NCBI GenBank assembly: GCA_029781135.1
Contig: JAKOXH010000026.1
Location: 1-64,000, forward strand
From: Planctomycetota bacterium
GTDB taxonomy: Bacteria > Planctomycetota > Planctomycetia > Pirellulales > Lacipirellulaceae
Reading direction: 5' to 3'
DNA length: 64,000 nt
Below, piece after piece: positions 39,796 to 50,172 of this stretch (position 1 is its first letter; each line of letters opens with the position of its first letter). The notes beneath the pieces were generated by a model. The model was not told the origin of the DNA, searched no databases, and saw nothing but the letters and a program-made list of their open reading frames with translations. The position numbers were made by a program, and so were the translations under genes.

Positions 39796-40693
39796 GTTTC
39801 AGTTCCTCAACGTCGGACGTGAATGCTGGTGTCGACAACAGAACGGAGCCGTGATCTTGTGCGTCGGTCCTGGGCAACCTGTGAACATTATTGAGCAGCG
39901 TGAAGGAGGCAAGCGCGATCAGCAAAAACACAAACGAGGCCAGCGTGAGATAGGCCACTTTGCCGCCGCGGGCGGATGGATAGGCATTGCGAAAAATTTC
40001 GGCCGCGATAAGCCAGACGAGCATGGCGGCCAGGCTGATCACCACGGGGTCGGTCCAGATAACATATTTCAAATCGCCGCGGTGGCTGAGGAGCGCCATC
40101 ACCAATCCGGAACAAAATCCGAAAGCGATTAGGAACGTTGAAATTCCGAGCGCGCGACTGTTCACGCCTTCGAGCCATTCCAAACTGGGTAGCCGCAAAC
40201 GATTCGCGGGCGAGCGGGCGTGTTTGAGCGCATAGTTTTGCAGCAAGTACATTAGGCCAGCCAAAAAGCCAATGCTGACGGCCGTCGTCCCAAGTAAAAG
40301 CGATGTGCCGTGAAGCATTCCCCACAAGTAGAACGATCGTTCAGTGGCTAACGGTGTCGTGCTGGCGACTTTCGAACTTAAGATTAGTCCCATCACGATC
40401 GGTATCAGGGCGAGACCGGTGGGCGTGCGGGGCAGATAGAAAATCGTGACGAAATACACGACCGCCAAGACGAATGCGGCCCACAGCAGCCAGTCGGCGG
40501 TAGAAATGGGCAAGGCGTTAGCGGCCGTGAAATCGTTGAACAGGAACACGACGTGGGCGAAGAGGCCGGCTGCCGCGGCAAAAACCAACGGCAGTCGCAC
40601 CCAGGTGGCCTTGCTGCGCAGGCGAATGAGTTCCAGCCCAAATGCCACCAGGTAGCTACCGGCGAAACAGAGGATAGTTATACGTGTGAGCAT
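39782..40693 (-). CDS. HemX/CcsA-like cytochrome c assembly membrane protein
   Basis: A 303-residue protein with eight or so membrane segments, start MLTRITILCFAGSYLVAFGLE. The core WGMLHGTSLLLGTTAVSIGFLAGLMY resembles the CcmC/CcsA/HemX family, which handles haem in the membrane. The WGxxWxWD haem motif of true CcsA is not visible, which favours the HemX subtype. In Bacillus HemX lowers the amount of HemA protein. The hemA gene lies just downstream here, so a regulatory role in haem synthesis is likely. Confidence 0.8.
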   Translation of the reverse strand: MLTRITILCFAGSYLVAFGLELIRLRSKATWVRLPLVFAAAAGLFAHVVFLFNDFTAANALPISTADWLLWAAFVLAVVYFVTIFYLPRTPTGLALIPIVMGLILSSKVASTTPLATERSFYLWGMLHGTSLLLGTTAVSIGFLAGLMYLLQNYALKHARSPANRLRLPSLEWLEGVNSRALGISTFLIAFGFCSGLVMALLSHRGDLKYVIWTDPVVISLAAMLVWLIAAEIFRNAYPSARGGKVAYLTLASFVFLLIALASFTLLNNVHRLPRTDAQDHGSVLLSTPAFTSDVEELKHAKS

Positions 40694-40704
40694 GGAAGAA
40701 GAAA

Positions 40705-40797
40705 GAGGGGGAGACAAGGAGACAGGGAGACAAGGAGATTTACAAGTTTCGCAATTCTCGGTTCTCCTTGTCTCCCCCTCTCCTTGTCTCCTTGTCT
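40705..40797. repeat. GAGACAAGGAG inverted repeat before the HemX-like gene
   Basis: Second copy of the GAGACAAGGAGA / TCTCCTTGTCTC element, with spacer TTACAAGTTTCGCAATTCTC. Its edge is 11 bases from the ATG of the HemX-like gene and 6 bases past the 3' end of the sigma-54 activator gene. Confidence 0.9.
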
Positions 40798-40803
40798 GAT
40801 TTG

Positions 40804-41852
<1,049 letters not shown>

Positions 41853-41856
<4 letters not shown>

Positions 41857-43922
41857 AGCGAAGGCGAAACTTCCGCGGCGGGAGCGGTGGCAGGTGCCGC
41901 GACAGGAGGCGTCGCTGGGACGGCGGGGCGGGCGGTGGGTGGTACGTCGAGCAACGCCGTGCGGCGGAACGTGTAGAACGAATGATTGCCCGACCGCAGC
42001 GTCGCTAGCCATTTTTTGGCTTGCTCGGCCTCGGCAGCGCGTTCCTTGGCCGGAACTGCGTCACGTGCCGCGAGTTTTGTGAGGACTTCAGCAATGTTTT
42101 TGGCGGCCTCGGGCGTATGGGGCCGGGGGACCGCGTAGACGAGTGTATGCTCGGCAGCCAGGCGCTTGGCATCTTCCAGGCGACCATCGGCAGCCAACAG
42201 CGCGATCGGAATATCGCCCGTAGTAGGACTGATGCGCAGCTCGTAGAGGGCTTGGCGAATGTCCGGAATGATCGTGTTCATATCGATCAGGATCATTTCC
42301 AGGTCGGGCATTTCGCGGGCCAGGTCGACGGCATCGCGGGCTCGATTGGCGGCTTGGGCGGCTAGGCCGCTGGCCGCCAGCTTGCCCGCCAGATCGCCGG
42401 CCGCGGCAGCCGTGGGCATGGCGACAACCGCTTGGCGTTCGCCGTTGCCGCCGGCGAACCACATGATGGCATCCGGCACGCGGCTCGATCCGGGGAAGGA
42501 CGTGGTCGGGTTGATCGCCATGATCGCTTGGAGGGCCGCAAAGCGCACGCGTCGGCTGGGGCTATCGACGGCTGCGGCGAGCGGCGCGGGATGACCATTG
42601 ACCGAGGCCAGTGCCGCAATATCCTTTTGTTGCGCGATGGCATTCACAAGAGCCAACGCGGCATGTGAGTAGTTGTTTTTGAGGGCATCGGCGAGCGCTT
42701 CGTTGAGCAGTTGAGGTTCACCCTGGGCGAGATTCGCCGTTGCGGGCAGGCTGGCCTTGTTGCCTGCCAGCCCCGCCGCTTCAAGGCGGAGGACGAGCGC
42801 CGCTTTTCCGGCAACGTAGTCGTCTGGCTGCAAGTGAGCCAATTCCGTGGCGAGTCGGGCAATCCAGATTACTTGAGCTTTGTCGGCGGGAACGCGAGCC
42901 GCGGAGAGCTTCTTGTTGGCGTCGTTCCAGTTCCAGAGCTCGACCAGATTATCGGCATCGACCGCAAAAGGCGGTGTGCCATGTTGGTAGTTCTTGATGG
43001 CGGTACGCAACGCCTGTTCGGCCGCCGCGGCGTCGGCGGGAAGCACGGGGGCTGCTTGGGGAACCCCAAGCTTCTGCAAGAGCGTCGCAACTTCCGTTCG
43101 CAAATTCGAGTCGCCGGTGGTGAGCATCGCGAGCAGGGGTGCATTGACCAGCGGGTGCATCAATTCGATAGCCTCAGCCAGCATGGCCCGCCGCGGCGGA
43201 TCTGGTTCGCGAGCAAAAGCTTCCAGCGCGGCCGTCGCGCCCACATTGCCAGTAGCCGCCAAGTCGTTGCGGGCGGTCGTGCGCGCTTCCGGCGAAGCGT
43301 CCGTCAATTGCTTCACGAGTGCGGCAATCCGCTGCGGATTATTGGCAGCGGCGGCAGCGGCAGTCATGCAGGCGTCGGCGAATGTCGCTCCCTCCGGCGC
43401 AAGTTCCGTCGTGCGGGCGAGGTGCAGCATGCCTTGCGAGCCGAATTCGTTGACGAGGGCCACACGCTGGGCGTCGGTGAGCGGCAACTTCAATAGGTCG
43501 GCGAGGATCGGCTTCGCGAGTTGTGGCCGTCCAAGCTCAATGAGCAGCGTAATGGCTTGAAAAAAATCGCGCGGCTCTTTTCGCGGCATTTCCAGTACGG
43601 CCCGCACCGCGGGATTTGTTTCCAAGGCTGGCTGCACGGTTTCGGTCGGCACTTCGGCGGGCTTGTCAGTTTTGGCAGGTGATGCCGGTGCAGCTGCGGC
43701 CGGGGCTGGATTGGCCGGAAGGGGAGCCGTATGCGGTGTGGCAGTTTCACTCGTCGGCGCGGGGGCCGGTTTGGGCTGCGGGGTCGCCGCTGCCTTTGCC
43801 GGCGGTTTGGGTACGCGCTGCGGCCGAGGTTGCGTTTTACGCTGTTGCGACCAGGCCGTTGATGCCGCGGCGAAAAAGCACACCGTCATGCCGACCAAGA
43901 AGGATCGTAGGATTGTACTCAT
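41853..43922 (-). CDS. Secreted HEAT-repeat protein with a receiver-like domain
   Basis: A 689-residue protein. The signal peptide MSTILRSFLVGMTVCFFAAASTAWS is followed by a Pro/Ala-rich linker (about 26-95) and helical HEAT-type repeats (about 95-470, for example ARNDLAATGNVGATAALEAF). Residues about 499-616 follow a response-regulator pattern: DLEMILIDMNTIIPD (Asp near 547 at the phosphorylation position), TGDIPIALLA, and YAVPRPHTPE where the conserved Lys is lost. A Pro/Ala tail ends it. It lies 4 bases after argH and overlaps the sigma-54 activator gene. Function unknown; an extracytoplasmic scaffold is plausible. Confidence 0.75.
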
Positions 43923-43926
43923 AACA

Positions 43927-45312
43927 TCACGCGTTATTGGTTAAGCGCTCGCGCCACAATTCAATTTGGTGGGCGACTTGTGCGGGGTTCGTCGAGCCGT
44001 AACTGGAAAACGCTTCGATGGCACGGTCTGTGCCGAGTACGTCCAACACCGCCTCGTCGAGCGACGGATGGGCCGACTGAAATTCCTGGAGTGGCAATTT
44101 CGCGAGCGGCACGCCGCGCTTCATCGCCACTGCCACTAGGTTACCGATGATTTCATGCGCCGTGCGTTGCGGCACGCCTTTCACGATGAGATGCTCCATC
44201 AGCGTGGTGGCATCGAGGTAGCCTTCTTCGATACGAGCGGCAATTCGTTCGCGGTTCAGTTCCGCTCCGGCAACGAGTGGGGCGGCGAGCTCTAAACACG
44301 CCGCCACCGTATCGACGGAATCGAATAGCCGCTGCTTGTCTTCTTGCAGGTCGCGGTTATAAGCCAGCGGCAGCCCCTTAATGAGTACGAGTAAGCTGAC
44401 CAGATTGCCGATGACTCGGCCGGTGCGGCCCCGAATGAGTTCGAGCACGTCCGGGTTGATCTTCTGCGGCATGATCGACGAGCCGGTGCAGAATTCCTGC
44501 GGCAGATGGATGAAGCCGAACTCGGTCGTGGACCACAGAATCCACTCCTCAGCCCAGCCGCTCAGATGCGTGGCGATTGTCGACAGGGCGAACGCGAATT
44601 CGAGGACGAAATCGCGGTCGCTCGAGGCGTCCAGGCTATTGGCGACAATGCCGTCGAATTCGAGCTCCTCGGCCACCATCTGGCGGTCGATCGGAATGCT
44701 CGTGCCGGCAAGTGCGGCAGAGCCCAAAGGGAGCTCATTCACGCGGGTGCGGCAATCGGCCAGCCGTTGGCGGTCGCGCTCGAGCTTTTCGATATAGGCA
44801 AGCCAATAATGCTGGGCCAGCACCGGCTGGGCCCGCTGCATGTGCGTGTAACCGGGCAAAATGACGTTGGCATCGCGCTCGGCCCGCGTTAGGAAGGTGT
44901 GCTGGAGGGCTTCCAAGCGGTTCGACATGGCGTCGATTTCATCTCGAACCCAGAGCCGTAGGTCGGTCGACACTTGGTCGTTTCGGCTGCGACCGGTGTG
45001 CAGTTTGCGGCCGACGTCGCCAATTCGGTCGATGAGGGCTCGCTCGACGTTCATGTGGACGTCTTCGAGTTCCTGGCGGAACTGGAAGTGGCCAGCGGCG
45101 ATTTCGCGGCCGATTTCTTCCAAACCCGTGACGATCTGGTGCCGCTCGTGGTCGGTAAGGATGCCGACCTTCGAGAGCATGTTGGCGTGGGCGATCGAGC
45201 CACGGATATCGTGGGCGTACAGGCGGCAGTCAAAGCTCACGCTTTCGGTGAACTTTTCGACGCGACGATCGGTCGCTCGGTCAAAAACTCCGCTCCAGGG
45301 CTTGTCGGCCAA
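43927..45312 (-). CDS. argH: Argininosuccinate lyase
   Basis: A 461-residue enzyme of the fumarase/aspartase superfamily, last step of arginine synthesis (argininosuccinate to arginine plus fumarate). It shows [20 protein letters not shown] at the start, [42 protein letters not shown], and the family signature [20 protein letters not shown]. Standard length. First gene of a tightly packed minus-strand series with the HEAT protein and sigma-54 activator. Confidence 0.97.
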   Translation of the reverse strand: MADKPWSGVFDRATDRRVEKFTESVSFDCRLYAHDIRGSIAHANMLSKVGILTDHERHQIVTGLEEIGREIAAGHFQFRQELEDVHMNVERALIDRIGDVGRKLHTGRSRNDQVSTDLRLWVRDEIDAMSNRLEALQHTFLTRAERDANVILPGYTHMQRAQPVLAQHYWLAYIEKLERDRQRLADCRTRVNELPLGSAALAGTSIPIDRQMVAEELEFDGIVANSLDASSDRDFVLEFAFALSTIATHLSGWAEEWILWSTTEFGFIHLPQEFCTGSSIMPQKINPDVLELIRGRTGRVIGNLVSLLVLIKGLPLAYNRDLQEDKQRLFDSVDTVAACLELAAPLVAGAELNRERIAARIEEGYLDATTLMEHLIVKGVPQRTAHEIIGNLVAVAMKRGVPLAKLPLQEFQSAHPSLDEAVLDVLGTDRAIEAFSSYGSTNPAQVAHQIELWRERLTNNA

Positions 45313-45681
45313 GGCATGAATCCCGGGGTAAAAGGCGACAATCTAATCAGGTCGCCAAACATAAGCAAACTTAGCAACATGTTTAGCGTAAATGTGTTAC
45401 GGCGATGTGTCAATGCGCAGTGCGGGGCGGCTGCTCAAAAAATAGGCACTGATTGTCGTGGTAATTCTGGTCGATTCGGACGCGCTAGCCGAATAGGTGG
45501 GTCTTGGTCCATAGGATCATCCGTCGCCGTCGCGTGACAGAATGACAGGAAGCAACTGGTGCTTCCTGAAAAGGTTTTCCAAGATCTGCAATCGACTCGC
45601 GAATAAAAAACTGGTTTGCAGTAGGATTGGTTCCGCGGAGCTCGCGGCAACCGCTAGCGGTTGCCTGACCGAATCTCGAAA
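45313..45681. other. Divergent intergenic region
   Basis: A gap of 369 bases between argH and the small membrane protein genes; promoters for both sides must be here. Two perfect hairpins are visible: CAGGAAGC-7-GCTTCCTG (45546-45568) and GCAACCGCTAGCGGTTGC (about 45647-45664). No gene is seen. Confidence 0.5.
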
Positions 45682-45933
45682 ATGGTGACCGCCATGAATA
45701 GCATTATGCAAATGATCACCGGCCTGCCATCGCCGTTCAATATGGTGGTTCTGGTGGTCCTGGTTATTAGCTTGTTTGGCCTATTACGCTTAATTGCGAT
45801 CCAAGTGCGGATTTACGCATCGCATCGGGAGGACGTGCAGCTCAAGCGGGAACTGGTGGAACGTGGGCTCAGTGCCGAGGAAATCGAGCGGATTGTGCTC
45901 GTAAAGGCGCCGAGCGAGAAAACGAGCTGCTGA
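45682..45933 (+). CDS. Small membrane protein, TM plus SHOCT-like tail (copy 1)
   Basis: An 83-residue protein: one strong membrane segment (FNMVVLVVLVISLFGLLRLIAI), a charged linker, and the tail LKRELVERGLSAEEIERIV, a short helical motif of SHOCT type that mediates contacts at the ends of many membrane proteins. Its start could also be the ATG at 45694. It is followed 54 bases later by a protein of the same plan, so the two form a tandem pair, perhaps one complex. Function unknown. Confidence 0.75.
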   Translation: MVTAMNSIMQMITGLPSPFNMVVLVVLVISLFGLLRLIAIQVRIYASHREDVQLKRELVERGLSAEEIERIVLVKAPSEKTSC

Positions 45934-45987
45934 ACAGAAGATTAAGGCCGCGAAACCGCGCAGAACTCTCACCGAGGAACTACAGGC

Positions 45988-46236
45988 ATGCAAGCGACAC
46001 CTACCAATTTCTGGGAATGGCTGCCGAAGCCGGCCGCTGGCGACATGACGGCCATCATGATCATATCGATCTTGGCGATGGTTGGAATTGCTGCCATTGT
46101 CTCGGCGACAATGTACTGGATTCATAAGAATCGGCTGGATGATGCCCTGAAACGGGAGTTGCTGGATCGGGGGATGACGGCCGAGGAAATCGCGACGGTC
46201 ATCAATTCCGGGCAACAAAGGCTGGGGCCAAAATAG
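45988..46236 (+). CDS. Small membrane protein, TM plus SHOCT-like tail (copy 2)
   Basis: An 82-residue protein with one membrane segment (AIMIISILAMVGIAAIVSATMY) and the tail LKRELLDRGMTAEEIATVI, nearly the same as the tail of the preceding gene. GAGGAA 8 bases before the ATG supports the start. The two genes are probable paralogues in one operon. Confidence 0.8.
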   Translation: MQATPTNFWEWLPKPAAGDMTAIMIISILAMVGIAAIVSATMYWIHKNRLDDALKRELLDRGMTAEEIATVINSGQQRLGPK

Positions 46237-46616
46237 TCAACTCTGCCGTGGCCGAGTTTTCGCCAGCCTCTCTTTGTTAATTCTAAAGTGTTGCCGGGTA
46301 ATGGTATCCGGCGCAGCCCAAGCGGATTCTCCGCGGTTTCGAGCCAGGTTGCCGTTTCTTGGAGATTGGCAATTAGAGGGATTTCGGAGATTGCGTAGAT
46401 TTTTCTGGCAGCTCTATTGTGTTTGCTTTTTTGGCAGTTAAAATAAGGCGAGGTGTAGGAGGCTGCGCTTGCGGTCTCTCGACGCAACATATTTTTTTCC
46501 AACGAGAAGGCAAGGAACTAATGGTGATCGCGTGCTGCGGTAAGCGGCACTAACGAATCGTCTTAATCCGGCTGCTTTTGTGGCGGCCGTTCATTAGTCC
46601 TCGTTGGGAATACACC
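46237..46616. other. Intergenic region, no clear content
   Basis: A gap of 380 bases before a surface-protein gene. It is more AT-rich around 46400-46500 (for example TTGGCAGTTAAAATAAGG near 46432) and may hold the promoter. I see no gene, strong hairpin or known motif. Confidence 0.4.
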
Positions 46617-47258
46617 ATGTTAAATCACCGCCTGACCGGGCGGAGCTATTCATTTTTGCTGGCGTGCTTGGTTAGTACGTTTGCGCTGAATGCTACCGCC
46701 GCAACCATCCCCGGCATGAGCCAGATCGGTGGATGGGTTTACGTTGATCGAAATAATGATGGCCACCTCGCGTTTTTAGGTGAGCCGAATCCCGAGTTCG
46801 TCCTGGGTGACGTTGTCGTCAGCTTGTTCTCGCAAGCCAACAACACCGAGACGTTTTTCGGTTCCACACTGACAGATCCTTACGGCCGATTCATGTTCGA
46901 GAATGTCCCGGTGGGCACCTACGTGTTGAAAGAGACGCAACCCGTCGAATACGTCGACGGGAAAGATACCGTAGGCATCTTCCAGGGCCTCAACGGCTTT
47001 CCTGCTCCGTCGAATCCTGTCGTCGGTACGGCTGGTAATGACCAGTTCGACAACATTGTGCTGACAGCGAATGTAAATGCCGATTACTACTGCTTTGGCG
47101 AACGCGGCGTAAAGGCTGGGTACGCTTCAAAGCGGATGCTGCTGCTGACGTCGCAACCGGGCCTGAACACGGGTGTTCCTGAACCGGCAACCATCCTGTT
47201 GGCGCTGCTCGGTTCATGCGGTACGTGTTGGCGCCGCCGTCCCGGCCGGCGCAGCTGA
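46617..47258 (+). CDS. Secreted SdrD_B-like protein with PEP-CTERM tail
   Basis: A 213-residue protein. A signal peptide (about 1-30) is followed by a B-type beta domain of the SdrD/Cna class: GGWVYVDRNNDGHLAFLGE, VVVSLFSQ, LTDPYGRFMFENVPVGTYVLKE. The C-terminus is a PEP-CTERM sorting signal, VPEPATILLALLGSCGTCW, then an Arg-rich end, which in other bacteria is cut by an exosortase. Start at ATG 46617; the frame runs a little further up. It is probably anchored to or released at the cell surface. Confidence 0.85.
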   Translation: MLNHRLTGRSYSFLLACLVSTFALNATAATIPGMSQIGGWVYVDRNNDGHLAFLGEPNPEFVLGDVVVSLFSQANNTETFFGSTLTDPYGRFMFENVPVGTYVLKETQPVEYVDGKDTVGIFQGLNGFPAPSNPVVGTAGNDQFDNIVLTANVNADYYCFGERGVKAGYASKRMLLLTSQPGLNTGVPEPATILLALLGSCGTCWRRRPGRRS

Positions 47259-47295
47259 GTTTTGAATTTGGTGATTTCCAACGAATCAACAAAAC

Positions 47296-47340
47296 AGGGC
47301 GTGGTGGAATCATTCTTCCACCACGCCCTTGTTTAATTTT
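47296..47340 (+). terminator. Rho-independent terminator
   Basis: A perfect 14-base stem AGGGCGTGGTGGAA / TTCCACCACGCCCT with a 6-base loop, followed by TGTTTAATTTT. It lies between two convergent genes and, with the A-rich left flank, could serve both. Confidence 0.85.
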
Positions 47341-47375
47341 ACGAATGCAAAACGTTCAGGCGCTTGCTTCGATCA

Positions 47376-48713
47376 TTACCATTGGATCTGCACGCTGGCA
47401 TCGAGGCCGTGTGCGACAAGTTGCGAGCCACGGAAGCCGGGGAACGCAGGATCCGAACTACCGCCTTCGGTGGCTGGCGGCAGGTTACGAGGATCAACGG
47501 CGAGACCCGCGGGCAGTTCCGAGCCAGCGCGAACGACATCATTCCAGAGAATGACGTTGTAGCCGGCGCGAACCGAAACGCAGCGGGTTAGGCAGGCACC
47601 GACACCAAGGCGGAATTCTGGAATCAAGGCGAAATCGGAACTGCTGTAGCGGCCGATGTTCGTGAATTCGGAGGTCAACAAGCCACCGCGGTTGACCGTG
47701 GTGCCGTCATCGGGAACCGAGACGATCGTCGTGCCATTGATACGCACGGTGCGCGTGTTGTTGCCGATGCCCAGTTTGGCCATGCCATCGACCCACCACC
47801 AGCAACGTTTTTTGTAGCCTTGGAGACCGATTTCGCCACCGTTGAATTCGTTTTCGGTGCGGAAGCGATCCTGCACGAAGAACGTCGTTCCGGGCACAAG
47901 CTGGGTCTGAGTGCCTTCCAACACTTCTAGGCGCTCGGTAATGCTGAGGTTGGTATCGTACTTGTAGTAGCGATAACCGCCCAACAGCGAGAGACCGGAA
48001 CCGTTGCCACTGCACGGATCGCAGCAGCGCCACAGGCAGTGATTCAACGTGATGCCGGCGCCCTGCAAATTGTCGTCGGATTTTACTTGAGCCGTGCCGG
48101 CAAGCTCGTTGGGTACCGACACAAGTTCAACGTCGGGCAGACCAGTTTCCGTGTTGAAGAAGGGGCGACCGGTGAGGAAGTCGCCTTCCGGCGAAGTGAA
48201 GTTGTAGTTATCGTTGCCGGCGTCAAAATAGTCGGCGCCAATGCCCCAGCTATGGCAGCAATCGAGCCAGAAGCCGCCGAACAAACGGTAGCCACTGCGA
48301 TAGCCATCGTTGACTTCTTCGTGGCCCGAGAGAATCATCGTGGCCGGCTGGCCGAGCTGGCCAGCGGTGCCGGGATAATCTTCGAGCGGACCTTGAGTAA
48401 CGAGGGCTGGAAGGCGGTTTCCTTCGAGCCGCCAGCCAAGATATTCGGCGCCAAACCAGCCCGAGCAGCAGTCGGAGCCGCAGCTGCCGCAGGAGTCACA
48501 CGAATTGCACTGATCGCAAGTCATGCAGCCGTCGCAACTGCCATAGCAATCCGCGCCGCTGTTGCAATCGCAACTGCCGCCGGAGCAGCCGCCATCGCTG
48601 ACAATCATTTCTTCCGCCCGGGCGGAAGCGCCGCGCGCCAATATGGCGCAAGCGCACAACAAACCGAATGCGGCAGCGCGGCGGGACCGGCTGCCCAAGA
48701 GACGCCAAGACAT
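47376..48713 (-). CDS. BBP7-family outer-membrane beta-barrel protein, Cys-rich N-terminus
   Basis: A 445-residue exported protein. The start MSWRLLGSRSRRAAAFGLLCACA is a signal peptide and GGGGGAG lies 7 bases before this ATG. The mature start has about 15 Cys in some 65 residues in CxxC and CxC spacing (GGCSGGSCDC, CDGCMTCDQC). The rest matches the Planctomycete BBP7 barrel: FGAEYLGWRLEG, SGYRLFGGFWLD, LSLLGGYRYYKYDTNLS, then alternating strands ending VQIQW. The final aromatic residue fits an outer-membrane barrel. Role: porin or wall-linked surface protein. Confidence 0.88.
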   Translation of the reverse strand: MSWRLLGSRSRRAAAFGLLCACAILARGASARAEEMIVSDGGCSGGSCDCNSGADCYGSCDGCMTCDQCNSCDSCGSCGSDCCSGWFGAEYLGWRLEGNRLPALVTQGPLEDYPGTAGQLGQPATMILSGHEEVNDGYRSGYRLFGGFWLDCCHSWGIGADYFDAGNDNYNFTSPEGDFLTGRPFFNTETGLPDVELVSVPNELAGTAQVKSDDNLQGAGITLNHCLWRCCDPCSGNGSGLSLLGGYRYYKYDTNLSITERLEVLEGTQTQLVPGTTFFVQDRFRTENEFNGGEIGLQGYKKRCWWWVDGMAKLGIGNNTRTVRINGTTIVSVPDDGTTVNRGGLLTSEFTNIGRYSSSDFALIPEFRLGVGACLTRCVSVRAGYNVILWNDVVRAGSELPAGLAVDPRNLPPATEGGSSDPAFPGFRGSQLVAHGLDASVQIQW

Positions 48714-48968
48714 GATTTTCTCCCCCTTGAGTGCGATCGCAAAAAGTCTGGATCGGGATCGCGAGCGATAAGTTTGTGGTAAGTGGCGGCAATGCCACTT
48801 CTTCCACAAAAACCTATCGGCGAAAGAATAGGGGTTAATCCGTTGAAAACGGGCGCTAGCAGCGCGCCAAAGTCGCGTCTAACGGCCGATTTTGGTAAGG
48901 TCTGCGGACTAAGTAGGAGGTTACGTCGGCGCTTTGCTAGCAGGCAAGTCAGTTCAAATTCACTGCCG

Positions 48969-49775
48969 TTATTGCCGCGTACGGCGTCGGCGCGGTCCGA
49001 AAAACACGGCAGCAACTAGCACGGCGAGACACTCAGGTTCTGGAACGGCGTAACCGGCGGTTGCCGTTCCCGCGCCCATCGTATTGCCATATCGAGCATG
49101 CCAAAAATCATAATCGCCAGAGTCGATCGTGCCGTTGGCGTTGCCATCGGCGCCGCTGCTGGATGGCGAGACGGTTTGCGAAAGCGTCTCGCGCCATACA
49201 ACATAATCGGCGGCATCGACGACGCCGTTGAGGTTGTAGTCGCCTGTTGTGATAGGTGGTGGGGCGGGAGCGCGCTCGTAGGCAAATCCTCCACCTGGAT
49301 GGGAGGTCCAAGCTGTAAATCGCAAATCCAGGTAAATGTTATCGTTCTCCAAATAGACGACAGCATTCTGGGTCAATAAACTCGTTGGCAAAGTCGTCGT
49401 GCCTTGACCGCCATAGGCCGTAACCCAATCCGAAAACGCCAGATTGCTCCAGTTCGTCGCGGCAATCGATTTTCCTGGATTATTCAGTGCGGTCGCCCAG
49501 CGAGTTCCAATCGGCGATTCCGGCGGCAAAGGCGAGTACGAAGCCTCGTCATGGATATTGTAAATGCCTTGTTGCGTTCCGCGTGTGATCCAGACATTGT
49601 TCGTAATGCGATCCTGGTTGACCGGAAACGTCGAGTCGGCAAAGTCAGATTTCGTAAAGCTATACGAAAAGCCCGACCAAACAGATTGGCCGCAAACCGG
49701 GCGGCTGGAAACATAGAACACCACAAGTGACGCGAACGGGACGATTGCCAAGAAGTGGCGCAAGATGCCAAGCAT
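48969..49775 (-). CDS. Secreted protein with dockerin type I domain and PEP-CTERM tail
   Basis: A 268-residue protein starting MLGILRHFLAIVPF, a signal peptide. The first 165 residues of the mature part are an unrecognised beta-rich domain. Then comes a dockerin I with two calcium loops (GDYNLNGVVDAADYVVWRE and GADGNANGTIDSGDYDFWH), and finally a PEP-CTERM tail, VPEPECLAVLVAAVFFGP plus an Arg-rich end. The combination is typical of Planctomycetes. The sorted product may be held at the cell surface. Confidence 0.85.
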   Translation of the reverse strand: MLGILRHFLAIVPFASLVVFYVSSRPVCGQSVWSGFSYSFTKSDFADSTFPVNQDRITNNVWITRGTQQGIYNIHDEASYSPLPPESPIGTRWATALNNPGKSIAATNWSNLAFSDWVTAYGGQGTTTLPTSLLTQNAVVYLENDNIYLDLRFTAWTSHPGGGFAYERAPAPPPITTGDYNLNGVVDAADYVVWRETLSQTVSPSSSGADGNANGTIDSGDYDFWHARYGNTMGAGTATAGYAVPEPECLAVLVAAVFFGPRRRRTRQ

Positions 49776-50172
49776 GAAAGACTCCGCACAAAAGAAGAAT
49801 CGGCATCGCATAACTACACAATGCCGTTGGTCCGGCTGGATCCGCCGTAGCGGTCTGGCCTAACAGTCCGGAGTTTGCCCAAGAGCAGTATCCCCAATCG
49901 GAAGGCGAAATTCAAGTAATTTCTTACCGTTTGTCGCTACGTGGGTGCCGTATCCTCGTTTGGCGATCTCGCGCGGCTTGAGTGACCGGTCTGAGGCGTG
50001 ATACGCTGGAGCGATTTTCCACGTGTGATGAAGCGGCGTCGTTTTGCCGCATCCCGATGAATTGCCGTTCGCCCTTGGCTTGCGAGGCGCGAAACGAACG
50101 GTGGTGGGGGCCTGTTCCGTTCGAATTCATGGCACGTAGACCCGTTTCCCGCCCGCCGAATGCTCGAGTAAT
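49776..50172. other. Divergent intergenic region before carB
   Basis: 397 bases between divergent genes. An inverted repeat CCGTTCG (50063) / CGAACGG (50095) surrounds 25 bases. TTGAGT and GATACG near 49978-50005 could be promoter-like, but I would not rely on them. No gene seen. Confidence 0.4.

Noticed and set aside
45546-45568. Terminator at CAGGAAGC/GCTTCCTG
   Set aside because: Good stem but no T-run on either side; kept only as a hairpin.
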